Assembly (NCBI GenBank): GCA_031308135.1
Contig: JAHLJT010009419.1
Span: 178,396,961-178,460,960 of the forward strand
Direction: 5' to 3'
Length of the DNA stretch: 64,000 nucleotides
Source of the DNA: Acheta domesticus
Taxonomy: Eukaryota > Arthropoda > Insecta > Orthoptera > Gryllidae
In this document: piece by piece, positions 1 to 12,480 of the stretch
Layout of the letters: every line of letters begins with the position of its first letter
How positions within the stretch are numbered: the first letter of the stretch is position 1
Program-made: the position numbers and the translations under genes
Notes under the pieces: generated by a model
Databases searched by the model: none
Told to the model about the DNA's origin: nothing
The model's input: the letters and a program-made list of their open reading frames with translations, nothing else

Positions 1-260
1 CCATCCCGCTCGTCCCTTTCCCTCTTCGCATTCCTCGTCCTCAGCGCTGCAGCCCCCTTATTACGCCCGTCCCCTTGGCCACCGCCACCGTGACGCCCAT
101 TCCCCTATATTCATGGGGGCGTGGGCTCATCCCCTTACTGAGCGGCCAGTCCGTGACCCTCCTCGCGTCGACCAGTTTCCGAGCGGAGGCAATGGCAACG
201 TCGCGCGATTGACGCACTCTTCCTGTGGATGCGCGTCACTTCCCAGAAACTCTTTTCAAA
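1..260. other. Edge of a GC-rich island
   Basis: The first ~260 bases are C-rich with several CpGs, and the sequence becomes AT-rich after about base 260. Open frames here lack homology that I recognise. It is probably the end of an island like those further along. Confidence 0.4.
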
Positions 261-349
261 CTAAATTACTTTGTTGTATAATTGGCGCGATCCCATATGC
301 ATGTATTTTTTTGCTGAGGATTCTATTTGTTTTTGTTTCTGGAAAATAA

Positions 350-2400
350 TTTTAGATAGCTTAATAAATGGGTTGAAAATTAGGATTAGCTGTTATTTTG
401 AAATTGTATTAATGAGTTCCAGTGAATATCATATAATTGTATTGAAAAGGGCTAGTTTTGTTTTCAAATACATAGACATGCAAAATGTGGTCGTTTTTTG
501 AGAATATCTAGTTGTCTCATCAGACACGTCATTGTTTTCCTTTGTCATTCCGTAGATATTAATTTATATTTATTGAAAATGGCGTATGGAGCCCTCGTAT
601 TTTGTTTATATAATTATCTGATGTCTGTTTTGTTTTTCGTAAAATATTTATTCTTGTAGTTTTCTTTCACAAATTGATGTAGATTATATGTTTTTAAATT
701 AGTTTAGATAATTAAATTTAATATCATAACACAATAACACTTTTGAGGTAGAATCGTTAGTATAATTTCAGGGCCTGTGAACATTTAATCAAGTAATGTA
801 ATAGTAGGGATGTATTCGGAACTTATTTCTTTTGTTCACTGTGCTTGTTGTTACACACATGGTTCCAGAGGTTTCATGAATGAATAAAAATTATTTGTCT
901 TTACTTGTACTGTGGTGAGTTAGGGAGAATATGTACTTCATCAATGATTTTATTACTGTACTGTCTAATAAACAGAGCATATTCATACCTTTTCGTTCTC
1001 CTGAAATGTAATGCATGAATTTGCCTTCTATCTCTATTCTGTCGTATATGGTCGTGTGATTACGCTTTGAGAGCTGAATGAGATACATTTTTTGAGTTTG
1101 TTTACCGCTAAAGACTTGATTTTCAACACTTCAAACTAGTTAGAAAAATTTCCGAACATTTCTTACGTTTCGTCCTTTATCTTACCTTAGAGATGTAGTA
1201 AAATCCGTGATAAAACATGTGAAACACAAAGACTGGAAGGCTGTAAATTTTTGTGTCATATTAAACAGTGTATTTATCGTTCTAGGAACGCACAATAAGT
1301 TTATTTTACTTTCTTTGTGATGCTTTATAATCTAAACAATTATCCAAACAACGAGTATATTGTTTCAGTACAAATGCTAGCTATTTAATTTATTAAATGT
1401 TTTACTTTTCAAGGAATATTATTATACTACGATACCAGCTGGTCACCATAACAAGATTATATTGCATGAACTGTACTGAACGTAAACAATAGACCGCAAG
1501 TACACTATATTGAAATGTGCATGTTATTGAAGAAACACTAATAGACGTACAAGTTTGGGTCTTCTACGTGGGCAACTTCATATCGTTCTAATAATACATA
1601 TTTTAGAAAAATATAAATACATTAGTATGTAATAAAATAATAGAATTTTCAAATAAAATACGGCTGCTTTTCAAAATGATCTAAATTGTGCAGCATCGTG
1701 TCTATATTTACTTAATACTGTTTGGAGGAAATGTGTCTAATCATTTAATTCTAATTTTTGTTTCTGCTCTTTCTGAACGTGCTCGGTGCAGACACCTATA
1801 ATGTGTAAGTGAAGTAGAGGAAAATATACGATATTATCGCATTGTGATTAGAACGTTCAATGGCCAAAGTCTCAGACCGCGTGACGCAATAGAAAGAAAC
1901 TACTTTAGTACCTTCCCTTTCTTCCTCTTTCTTTCTTAATCAATAACTAAACAAACAGGCTGATGCTCTGAGGATCGTACTCATAAGTATTTTTGCCCGT
2001 ATCATTTCAGAGCTCATTCTATTACCATGGTACTTACGACAATTTCTTGATACAGTGAATTATTTATTTCTGGAATAATGTTATTTGTGTAAATGAGATA
2101 TTCCTCAAAAATAAACCTCCTTTAAAATTCTTAGTTTTACTTTGATTATCTACTTCATTTGACTTATCGTTGGTGGGCAAGGAAAATATACTAATCTAAG
2201 AGTTGTTATATTGCACAATTAATTTAATTTGAGAGGAGCGGTTTATTTTGCGGCTCACTACTAAAACTTTTATTTTTTATATCACCGACAGATTTTTGAC
2301 GCTCTTTACCAATACAAATGTACTATTTTCTAAATCTTTCTTGTATTTTTAGCTTAAAAAAACAGAATTTTTGTGATGTGTCATTTTTGTTTATCACCGA
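350..2400. other. AT-rich intergenic DNA
   Basis: No gene or repeat unit is recognised. The open frames are short, full of leucine/isoleucine/phenylalanine codons typical of AT-rich noise, and have no start or splice context worth reporting. Confidence 0.6.
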
Positions 2401-2428
2401 CCATATCGGCAACCCGCAGCACTAGTCT

Positions 2429-2990
2429 GTGGTCATTGATCCGATAGCTATCTCCAACCATCCCAGCTCTTGTCCGGGGCGTCTTCACATGCTCCTTTTT
2501 CACAGATCGCTGATTGGGCAACGCGACCTCCTCATTGACCTCCTTTCCCGCGGAGGACGACCGGAAGGGCGAGTGGGCGCGGGCGAGGGCCCTTTCAGCG
2601 GGCGGGCGGGCGGGCGGGCGGGCGGCGGGCGGGCGGGCGGGCGGGCGGGCGGGCGGGCGGGCGCGGTCGCACCACCAGCCGCGGCAGCGCGGCTGTGGCG
2701 GGGGCGGGGAGAGCTAGGGGGAAGAGCTATTGAGCGCTGTGAAAGACGCCCCCAACCAGAATGGGCCGGAAAATTAATTTACCGCTATGAGCGCTGTATC
2801 TCTCCACTTATCGCACAACAGCCGCCCCGCCCCCCGCGCCTCCTCCCTCGCTCCCAATTAGGCTTCGGTCGTCGAACTGCGGGCCGCGCGGGAATCGATG
2901 TCGCCGGAAGAGATCTCTCGCGCAGGGCCATTTTGGTTCCTGCCGAACCGGAAGCGCTAGTGTGAGATTGTGAGACCGCAATGAAATCTT
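2429..2990. other. CpG-rich island with ETS-like sites
   Basis: The stretch is very GC- and CpG-rich between AT-rich flanks. It carries two CCGGAAG-type ETS-like motifs, near 2570 and 2949, which are common in TATA-less CpG promoters. The 178-residue open frame across it is glycine/arginine repeat translation and is not supported as a gene. A promoter role is possible but is inference. Confidence 0.4.
2598..2662. repeat. (GGGC)n microsatellite
   Basis: About sixteen copies of a GGGC tetramer with one interruption. Closely spaced G runs on the + strand could form a G-quadruplex. Confidence 0.9.
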
Positions 2991-2999
2991 CGTACTGTA

Positions 3000-5160
3000 T
3001 CACGTCGTGGACCAAGGGAGGCTTGCGAATATGCTATTTAGCGGTGTCGCGATTTTAAGGATTTTCTGTTTCAAAAATATGCTCACTGCTCTGATACAGC
3101 TTCATAACACGGGCCGTCATTTATTTATTTTTTAATTATTTTTTTTTCGATTCCTTCGACGGCATTGCTGCGAGGCTCGATGTAATGAATACTGTGGAGT
3201 AGGAAACATTGCAGCTGTTGACCCTTCAGACTTGAATGTCATTTCTTCTTCACACAATTTGCTGCCGACGGCAAGGCTTCCTGTTGCCGTATTTGGTATT
3301 AAGAACCTTATTATTGCCAGACATATTTTATCCATATATAGCCCATTCAATATGTCCCAAACCTTCATGAGCTTCGAAAAACTTGTTGCTTTGTAAACCA
3401 CATTGAAAATCAATTTTATTTCTTTACCAAAAAGCTAATAATTAAAAATATCGAAAGTGCGTTTATGGTCGTTCATATTAAAAGTACATTAGCCCCTACG
3501 TAAACAATCTATTTCTCTCTCCTCGTCAGTCAGTCCATCTCTTTATTGATTTTACATGATTGCTAATTTCAATTTGCTGCAATTGTCCCTTTGCCTCTCG
3601 TTGCCTTGAAAGTTTTAATTTTTCGGCGATGCCTTCCTTAACTCTGCATATCCTTGTAATGTTTGTAGTGTCCAAGAGTTGGAGCATTTATATGAAGAAC
3701 AAATGCCTCACAATATTGGCGAAACCATAATAAGATGGCGTTCTTATTTAGGTTTGTTGTTTTCTTATATTTCCGTTTTTTTTCAATAACAAATTACTAT
3801 GTATTCTCGCACATATTGGTAATGATAAACAACAAATCAGAACCATTGTTACTGGAGAGAGAAAATTATAGGTTTTGTGTAACAAAATCCATTGGCTAGC
3901 TCGGTGCACGTACTTTTCCATGATTGTTAACCTACATTTTAGTTTACGTTATTCACTTCTCCATAAAATTTTCCAGTCACCTATGCTTCTCCTTATATCA
4001 TTCTTAGAAGATTTACTGATATGAAACTGAAATGATCATCATTAAGTGCCTTTCACTTTGAAGGAAATGCTAGTACCCATTTTCTTTGCAGTAATCACGC
4101 TATTTTAAGCTCTAAATTACAATTTCTTTTCCGCTATCGACGCCTATTATTGAATTTCAAACGAATGTGGTGATGAGTATGCGTTCAGCAACTAAAGCAG
4201 CAGTAGAAAATTGCAGGTTCTCGAGTTCAATTTGTGGAAACAAGAGTGATTCTTCGAAGGCCATTTTGTCGAATGTCGAAGTTCGTTCTCATTCAAGATG
4301 GATGATTTCATTTCGAAATCACAAAAAATCACGAAATCACAAAAAGCATTCGCTTTAAAAGGGTTCTGTTTGATGTTTTCTCTCCTAAATGAATTGCCAT
4401 CTAGGCTAAATTAAAGTGACTGTGTGGTGAAATAGTTACGCTAATTGAATGTTCTAGTGGAGGAATGAACTTTGCTACACCAATTTTAGTGACCTTTAAT
4501 TGAGTTTTAATTACACAGAACATGTATTCGTTTTATTGTTTCTTCTTTCTGTGACTTATATTTATATCTTCCTGTTATTATTTTGTGTGGAGGTAACTGT
4601 AACTTAGATTAAATTGTATAACGCTCGTATCTGACGCTACTGTGAAGCCAAACGTTTTCAAAGTGTATTTTGGAGTGTGAAAACCAAATTATCACAAAAT
4701 ATGAATGAACATTTGAAAAAGTGAAGGCTTGTGAAAAAACATCGAAGTCTATTGAAACATTATAACATATTATTGAATTACTAGCTAAACCCCTGGGAGG
4801 AAATCGCACGAAAGAACTTACAGAAAAGTTACAACAGAAATGTATAACATATTCATTATAAGGAAAATCAAAATCCTGAAAATATTGATTCACGTCGTTT
4901 AGTACTGATTCTCCAAGACTGAATGAAATGAGGGAGGTTTACAAATTCTGTTACGAAGCACTTGCTATTCACTGTGACCAGAGAGTTAAAAATATTTCTA
5001 AAAATGTAATTGAAATGTGTTATATTTATCAGCATTTCTACATTTGTATATGTTCTAGAGAACTATAGCAGAAATTTCTAGTACTCCCTTGTGCTAAGTG
5101 CGTAATGCATCGCAACATTATAAACAGTGATTTTTTTGTAAAGGGACACGTGTAACATAA
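3000..5160. other. AT-rich intergenic DNA
   Basis: No recognisable gene. A 93-codon reverse frame at 3132-3413 has no family features that I know. A short direct repeat of a 'cacaaaaaatcacgaaat' type lies near 4318-4345. Confidence 0.55.
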
Positions 5161-5166
5161 CTGTTG

Positions 5167-5656
5167 GATTGATTGATTGTTAGTAATTTCGGGTGCGTCA
5201 ACTCCTGAGGTCAGTAGTCCCGTAAGTGGAGTTTTTTTCATCGGGAGGTGATTGTGGTCTTCCCCTGCTGGATGGAAAGATCCGACGTCGATCTGCCGTC
5301 GACTAGCGGGATTTTCCCAACAAGATATCTCCCATCAGCGGGACACTTGGTGCTTGGAATAGCTCTAAGCCCTCGATCGGTCTCCCGCCATGTGTGGTAG
5401 AGTAGTGCATGTTAGGATGTTGGTGTAAAGGGTGAGGATATGACAAGCAAAGGGAAGGAAAGATTGCACGCGGTCCATGGCCCATTTTTTGGGGTACTGC
5501 TCTGACAATCGCCTGGTGTTGACAGGAGAAACCACAGAAAACTATCAATCAGAGAACTACCGATCAGAGTAGCCGGCCGCTAGAATTCTCCTCCAGACAG
5601 CGAGTGAATTCGACCTAGCTGACAGGCTAGTGTCAAAAATCCTGACACCGTCGGGG
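5167..5656 (-). mobile_element. SINE-A copy 1, tRNA head lost
   Basis: This reverse-strand copy of the ~560-bp tRNA-derived SINE runs from its (GATT)n-type 3' tail at low coordinates to the start of the body. The central segments match the intact copy at 58748-59306, including the stretch before the 'acacttacgggactaatgacc' type end and the 'ggagaattctagcggccgg' block. The RNA polymerase III head and B box are missing, so the copy is 5' truncated. Confidence 0.85.
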
Positions 5657-5669
5657 CACAACTGATTAC

Positions 5670-7140
5670 GTTTGTGTACTCTCACAAAGATTTGCATTCA
5701 AAAACATTCAATCTTCTAACTCAAAAATCTTAGCTTTGGTAACTACCTCACGAAACATCGACTGCCTTTGATCAATTTCACAACAAATCATCACATAAAA
5801 AAATGGCGGAGACCAGTCCCATTCGAGGTCTTAAATACGACTTAATGACAGTTGATGACAGATTAAGTGTTCATTTTATTAAGTTTAATACATTATTAAA
5901 ATTATGTGTAATGTTATAAAATCTATTAAGAGCAAGTAGTAACACATCTAGGACCCACTACCTATCGTATACAGCAAAAATGACGAAATATGCCTGAGTA
6001 GAAATATCAAATCTCATTCTAAACGAAAACCCTTCCCATTTTAAATATACACTAGATACTACAATGCATTCTGAAAAAGAGTACAAAGGTAATGGAAAAT
6101 TTTGATTTCAGCCCTACATTTTATTATTATAAACATGAATAATTGAGTAATTGAATATTCTTATAAAATAAGTTAAAAATCTAAAGCTGAAATATCATTT
6201 CATTTTTCAGAACTTTTTTGCCCTTCTCCTAAAACATGAATTTCTTTGAAAACTCCAGCTGCAATAAATATGACTTAATTTCTGCCTTTGCCCTTTTCAG
6301 TCTGAGATAGTGCTCACCCGTACGACTGGAGTACGTGTTGATATGCCGAACTCGCAGGAGAATAGTCGGGAATTTTGACACAGCCATTTCTCGGCATCTT
6401 GTACCCAGGGTTCATTGAGGAAAACTACCCTTGACATCCTTACCTTGTTCTCTGAGTTTGTACGTTTTGTTCGAAACACACTAGACAGAGCCTAGATACT
6501 TAATGGGTTTGACAAATGAGTCGTATGACATCGGGTGAAATGAGATGGTGAGGTGGAAACATAATTGTAGACGACATGTAATAATGTAATGTATCAACAA
6601 AAATTGAAAGGAGCGTATTGGCTGGGGAAATTTCAAACAAAGTTCGAGAATATAAGACGTACGCGTTACACATCTGGAACATTTAGGTTTCTATTAAATT
6701 TGGAATGCTTGAGAAGATCTACGAGAAAAGAATATTTAAAATACCTTTTTTAGAATAATTCACATTAGAAACAAATTTTGACATATTTTAGTTTAACGTC
6801 ATATTTTTATGCTGTACCTAATTTAATACGTTATTCAACAGATAATTTTCGTATCAATAAATATAAATCAGTTACCAAAGTATATGTGTTCTGACCCTCA
6901 CTACAAAGCAAATATTCGGAAAAAACATAATATTCGTTTATCTTCAACAAAATTGTGCACAGCAGATTCAGATAAACAAATGCTCAAACATAGAATTCTC
7001 TAAAAATTTCAAAATTACGTTCTCACATGTTTAGAGAATTTGAATGACAATTGCGCCCCAAGCCTTTGATATTTACATACCACTACATTTTTGAAATTAT
7101 TTAAAGTACAAAATCCGAATCGGATTAAAAAAACTGGGTT
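5670..7140. other. AT-rich intergenic DNA
   Basis: No gene, RNA or repeat that I can name is visible. Open frames are short and unsupported. Confidence 0.55.
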
Positions 7141-7144
7141 AGTA

Positions 7145-7650
7145 CAGTCGACTACTGTATAGTGAACTCGGATATAGTGAACACTCGGAAATAGTGAACT
7201 TCACTTACTTTACACATAGGCACAACAAGATTCGGTTATAGTGAGGTCTGAACCTCGGCTATAATGAATGTAGGAAATACAACGTCCTGGAAATTAATTC
7301 CTTACAGGAAAAAAATTTCGTCGGCCAAAGGTCATCATCGAAGAAGTCTCCTCTGAGGTGGAGGTAGAGGACACAGAATGGGAACGTCACTGATGAGTGA
7401 TGAAGGCTATACAATTACATTGCGTTCTAACATTGCAAGAGGCATTGAAGGGCGTCTAGACCGCATTACGATACTTGGAGACTGTGGACAATGCAGATCA
7501 AATACGGAGGGAGCTCGAACTCTGGAGAAGGATCTAGAGAAATTATAAGTGAAAAATGTATGCAGCAAACAATGGAAAATAATTGATTTTTGAAGGTCAT
7601 ACAAAGAAGTTGAAATTTTCAGTTCGTTCTGCTATTGTATCTATAATGTG

Positions 7651-7700
<50 letters not shown>

Positions 7701-7814
7701 CGTATATATATTAATAAAATCAATTGTACAGAAATTATTTTCAATTTTGACATTATCGGATATGGTGAATCAGAAATGTTAGTCCCAAGAAGTCCACTAT
7801 AACCGGAGTCGACT
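7145..7814. mobile_element. pogo/Tigger-like DNA element remnant
   Basis: The left end begins TA|CAGTCGAC followed by a 'tatagtgaactcgg' type stretch. The right end is its inverted counterpart, 'ctataaccggagtcgact' followed by TA. This matches the TA target site and CAGTCGAC-type terminal repeats of pogo/Tigger elements in the Tc1/mariner superfamily. Between them, on the + strand near 7440-7530, a broken frame encodes a stretch resembling the C-terminal tail of such transposases, with several stops. The interior also holds a (TA)n run. It is about 670 bp long, non-autonomous and degenerate. Superfamily assignment is from the ends and is moderately sure. Confidence 0.6.
7656..7697. repeat. 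(TA)n microsatellite
   Basis: A run of about twenty TA dinucleotides inside the pogo-like element, followed by a short 'cgtatatata' stretch. Confidence 0.95.
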
Positions 7815-7844
7815 ATATTTGACGCTTTATTTGCCCAAAGCAAT

Positions 7845-8930
7845 CATTCCGAGCCGGAAGGGCGAGTAAGTCGGGGCGGGGCGGTGCGGCGTGCCGCAGG
7901 GAGGGCGCGGTTGGCGCATTGCGTCTCGTGCGTATCCCGTGAGGCTGGCTGCCTCGCCGGACGCGGGTCGCGGCCATCGGAGGCGGAAATGCCCCGGCCG
8001 GCGGCGGCGGCGGAAAGCGCGCGGCCGGCGCGTGACGTGACGTGACGGGACGCGCGCGCGTGACGTGGCCGGCGTCGAATCACGCGAGGTGGTAGGTGAG
8101 GGTGAAGGTGGAAGCGGGGCCTGGAGGCAGTGGAGGTGGTCTTGCAGGGCGAAATTGGTGGTGGAAGCTAGGTGGGGGTTGGGCAGGGTATAGGCTGGTT
8201 GTGTTGTCGGCTGAGCGGAGTGTTGGCTGGGCGTGGGGTAGGCTGGACGGGATTTAGGCTGGGCGAGGTGTAGGCCGGGCGGGGTGTAGACTTAGCGGGG
8301 TGTGGGCTTAGCAGAGTGTAGGCTGGGCGGGGTGTAGGCTGGGCGTGGTGTAGGCTGGGCGGGGTGTAGGCTGGGCGGGGTGTAGGCTGGGCGGGGTGTA
8401 GGCTGGGCGGGGTGTGGGCTGGGCGGGGTGTAGGCTGGGCGGGGTGTAGGCTGGGCGGGGTGTAGGCCGGGCGGGGTGTAGGCTGGGCGGGGTGTAGGCT
8501 GGGCGGGGTGTAGGCTGGGCGGGGTGTAGGCTGGGCGGGGTGTAGGCTGGGCGGGGTGTAGGCCGGGCGGGGAATAGGCTGGACGGAATGGAGGTTTGGT
8601 GAGGTGGAAACTGGGCGAGGCGGAGGCCAGGCGGGGCGGGGTAGACGGTGAGATGGGGGGGTAGTTGTGGCGTAATGGGGGCGGGCGAGGCGAAGGGGAG
8701 CCAAGGCAGGGGGCCGTGAGAAGGGTGGGGCTGGAGGAGGGTGTGCAGGGGGCGGGGCCCTGCCCTGCACCCGTCGCGCCCTTCGCACCCGTCTGCCGGC
8801 CGATCGCGTGTCACGCTGCCTCGGCGCCGCGCCGCCCCAGCTAGCCGGCAGCGCGGTCGAGGGCTCTGGGGCTTGAGGCCACTGGCGAGGCTACTGTACT
8901 CTCTGGTTAACTTCAGTCGTTTCTAGGTTG
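7845..8930. other. G-rich CpG island
   Basis: The + strand is strongly G-skewed over most of this stretch, with many CpGs in the first 250 bases. The proline-rich reverse frames across 8168-8814 (206 and 168 codons) are translations of the 16-bp repeat in different frames and are not gene evidence. Confidence 0.6.
8180..8600. repeat. 16-bp minisatellite
   Basis: About 25 tandem copies of a 'taggctgggcggggtg' unit. They are nearly identical from about 8316 to 8575 and more diverged at both edges. Because 16 is not a multiple of three, all three frames stay open, which explains the overlapping proline-rich frames. Confidence 0.93.
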
Positions 8931-10640
8931 TGTAAGAACAGCTCCTATTTCTCATACGTTACGGCAGATTTTATTCTCCTCTTAACATTTTTAGTTTAAG
9001 TATTGGATTTCTCTATAATCCTCTATTCTTGGCTGTCCGGGATGAGCTGTATCTCAGTCAATGGAGCTGACGTTTCGACCATCTTGCTGTGGTCTTCTTC
9101 TGAGCTATACTGCTATGCATCACAGAATACAATGACTCCGGCCGCGGAAGCCTACGAATTCATCTCTATAATCCTGTAATTCTTGTACTCAGTATTCGGT
9201 GCAACATTCTTAACAATTACTCATTGGATATTTCCCATAGACATCTTTACATCAGGTGTCTTTACCGTCAATTACCTGCTGGGTCTCCCAAGACCGGTAA
9301 GAAACTAAAAGACTCGCAACATATATTTATTTGTGAAAAATAGGGAAAATTAAACCATTTGTGTAAATTCAAATTTCCACCACCTTAGCCTTTATGGTTC
9401 TAACTGCAATGGTCAGTGCATTCATCGATATGATGCTGCACATGTGACAAGGAATATGATGGTGCAATACCAAAGTAAAAGGAGCCCCGAGAAGAAAGAG
9501 TCAAGAGATGCAGTTTTACCCCCTATGAACACTGCTATTTGCGCGATGGAGCGAAAGTAGTGTGATCAATGTTATTTCTTATTTATTTTCTAATGTTCTG
9601 CACTTGCATCTTTACTAGCGGCACATTACAAACTCACCAGCAGCACAGGTAGCATCTACATCAAGAATACTTTTTGCAAGTTGCTTACCAAGATCAAATA
9701 TTACCTTATGAATGGGTGGATAATAGGTTTTTGATAGCGAAATACAACTCAGACGTTATCAAATCATTGATTGTATGTTTAATATTTATTCAGAACTTAG
9801 CTATTTTAATTTAAATATTTGGAGATTAAAATTTTTGAATCGCCAAAGCCTTTTCTTTTTCTTTTGTTAATGCAACGTAAAAGCTAGATATTGATTTCAT
9901 TAGCATTACAAAATGAGCTGAAAAAACATGAATGGAAAAGTGGCAATGGTTCGTTGAGAACTCTCGTAAAGAGATGAAATATGTAGGCGATATAAATTTT
10001 GCTTTCAATTTCCAATAAATTTGCTTGGTAACAATAACATTCATTAAAAAATAGTTTTGCTTTCTATTAATCGTTTCACAAAACTTAAGTTAAGTAATGC
10101 ATTAAGGTAAACTCTTTGCATCTGAGTTCGCCAGCTGAAGCAGAGTAATTAAAGAATTTACATTAATTCTGTAAAATACATGATATATTATTCCTTTAGT
10201 TTTTGAGGCAAATCATTTTGATTTTCTTTTGACGTGTATATTTATATTCATGCTCACACAAACTAATTACTTAATTATATATATTTTATTTCTACACATC
10301 AAAATTAATTTTTATAAATTTTAGCGCTACTATAAATTAATATCACATCTAAAGCAAAATATGTTCCTGCACTTTTGTACACTATACTCTAAATAATAAT
10401 ATTTTTCACTTCCGTTAAACACTTTAGGCTTGTGAATAAATGAATAAAGAAACAGCCCGGGAATGATTTGTTTCGTGATGAGTAACCTTGAATCCTCTCC
10501 ACCTTCATAAATCTTCAACAAAAAAATCAGATATGGTTTGGTGAAAATCAGTTTGCCCTTCGTTACCAGGAATAATTAAATCGAGTTAATTTGCTGACAT
10601 GCGGCCATCAATTCATTTAGATTTTATATTGTAGTACATA
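8931..10640. other. AT-rich intergenic DNA
   Basis: Apart from the hammerhead-like motif at 9064-9108 and its Penelope-like surroundings, I see no gene. Open frames are short and AT-biased. Confidence 0.5.
9064..9108 (-). ncRNA. Decayed hammerhead ribozyme motif
   Basis: Read on the minus strand, this has hammerhead order: a four-base-pair stem I, a core CAGAAGA (consensus CUGAUGA), stem II GACC/GGUC with a ten-base loop, GAAA, a palindromic ACGU stem III, and a GUC cleavage triplet. Position 7 of the core tolerates change in known hammerheads, so the one serious core difference is U4 to A, which should abolish cleavage. Short stem III type I hammerheads of this kind are known in Penelope-like retroelement terminal repeats. 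It is probably a dead copy. Confidence 0.5.
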
Positions 10641-10689
10641 TTGGTTGATCAGTGAGTGAAGATTCGAAACGACAACGGGGAGCAACGAG

Positions 10690-11020
10690 CAACAAAACCC
10701 GTCAGACCGTGATGGGCAGCGCGGCGGGGCGGACGGGGCGAGCGGGGCGGGCGAGATGGGCTGCGATACAGGGAGATGGGTTGACGCGCTGTGCGCCGGT
10801 GCGCTATCTCGCGGGGCCGGCGCACTGCGTACCCCAGGGGACCTCCAGCCCTGTCCGAGCGCCGCTCCCCCCCCCCGCGCGGCTAACAACCCGCCGGACA
10901 ACCGTCGAATCCCCCCGCCCCGCGCCACCACACCGCGCCAATCCCCCGCGGTGCATCCGCTCGGCTCTTCGCGCCCCGATCTGCCGCTCGGCCCCTCACC
11001 GTCCTGCCTGTCACGGTTTG
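10690..11020. other. CpG-rich island, left part
   Basis: Very GC-rich with many CpGs and no skew at first, then C-rich. Overlapping frames on both strands are open only because of composition. No coding evidence. Confidence 0.5.
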
Positions 11021-11310
11021 CTCTCCTCTGTTCTGCCATTCTCCACTCTGCCCTTCTTCACTCTGCCCTTTTCCGCTCTGCCCTTCACCATTCTGCCCGT
11101 CGCCTCTCTGACCATCTCCGCTCTGCCCTTCTCCGCAATGCCATTCTTCGCTCTGCCCTTTTCCATCTGCCCTTTTCCGCTCTGCGTTTCACCACTCTGC
11201 CCTTCACTACTCTACCCGTCGCCCCTCTGCCCTTCTCCGCCCTGCCGTTCTCCGCTCTGCCCTTCTTTGCTCTGCCCTTTCCCGCTCTGCCCTTCACCAC
11301 TCTACCCGGC
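11021..11310. repeat. 15-bp C/T-rich minisatellite
   Basis: Around eighteen diverged tandem units of a 'ctctgcccttctccg' type. The unit length of 15 keeps a frame open and gives a repeating serine/alanine/leucine/proline peptide. That periodicity is due to the repeat, not to a known protein. Confidence 0.85.
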
Positions 11311-12170
11311 GGCCCTCTGACCCTCACATCTGTGTTCTTTACCGCTCTCCTTCGCTTACGTTCCCTTCGTCGCTCTACACTTCGCCGCTCTGCTCCGCTT
11401 CCTTCTGCCCTACCCGGCTGCTCTCGGTCCAGCTTTTCCCATCCTGCTGTTTCCCGCTCCACTGTTCCCTGCTCTGCTGTTCCCCGCTCCACTGCCGCCG
11501 CCCATTACCCTCCCCATCTTCTCTGCTACGCAGTTCCTCAACTTGCTTTGACCCACGTCATTCTGCTCCTCCCTGCTCTGTTCCGCCGTCCTTGTTCCCT
11601 TCCTTCGTTGCGCTCCACACAGCACCCTGCTTCGCCCGAATAGCTCAGTCCTTCGTACTCAACCCTTCCCTGTCTCTCCCGGCCGTCCGGGCCCATTCCA
11701 CTTCATCTCATGGACGTTGCTCCGACCTACCCCAATTCTGATCTCTTCTCTCCCCCTGTTTCATCCCTATCGCTGTGCTACTTTCAGTCTCTGTCCGTCC
11801 CTTCCCCGCCAGTCCTCGCTCTGTCGCGCTTCACCACACTCTGCAATCCTCGCTTACCCGTATCCAACCGGAGCCTTCCTCGGATCCCCGTCCCGTTTGC
11901 CCTCCTCCCCTCGCCCTTCTTCTCTACCTCTGCAAGGTTCCTCTTTGCTTTGCCTCAGCTCGTCCCGCTTCACCTGACTCCAAAACCACTACACACTCGA
12001 TCTCACACGCACACTCTCGCACCCTGACACCCCGCCCCATTGCCACGCTCCTCCTCTCGATTCCCACTCCCCGTCGCCCCTCCCCTCTTCACAATCACCC
12101 CTTCCCACAACCCTCTTTCGCTACGTGACACCCCCGCCCCTTTCCTCACCCAGCGACCGCCCGACCGCCA
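11311..12170. other. Polypyrimidine-rich tract
   Basis: The + strand is dominated by C and T across ~850 bases, continuing the skew of the adjoining minisatellite. Several overlapping proline/serine/leucine frames occur, none credible as a gene. Confidence 0.6.
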
Positions 12171-12480
12171 GCCCGCCCCGACTCGCCCGCTCGTCTGCCT
12201 GCCTACCGGTTCGAATATTATTACATTAGCCGGCGCGCTGGGCGGCCGTGACGCGCTCGCATGCGCCGAGCGTGCGAGCGAGCCAGCGCGCGCGCGTGTG
12301 CGTGCGTGCGCGTGCGTGCCTGCGCGTGTGCGTGTCATTTCGCGGCGCGGTGCGGCGGGCGCTCCCTCGCCTCGCGCCGCCCATGAATTATGCCGCCGTG
12401 AAATACGACGAGCGGGCCTTCGAATCCCGGCGGCGGGAGTGCTTTTTGGGCGGTGCGCGCGCACGCGTCACCGGCCGCCG
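12171..12480. other. CpG island core
   Basis: This is a balanced, extremely CpG-dense segment with an alternating GC/GT stretch at 12286-12335. It contains ATG-initiated frames, for example at 12383, but no clear splice signals or homology. It could be a promoter or first-exon region, which is inference only. Confidence 0.35.

Noticed and set aside
515..545. Hammerhead candidate (CTGATGA on the minus strand)
   Set aside because: A possible short stem II is followed by AAAAA instead of GAAA, and no stem III forms.
3132..3413. 93-codon reverse frame
   Set aside because: No recognisable family, no codon or splice context; ordinary for AT-rich DNA.
8168..8814. Proline/threonine-rich secreted-repeat-like protein on the minus strand
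   Set aside because: Produced by the 16-bp minisatellite in more than one frame. No signal peptide or unique sequence.
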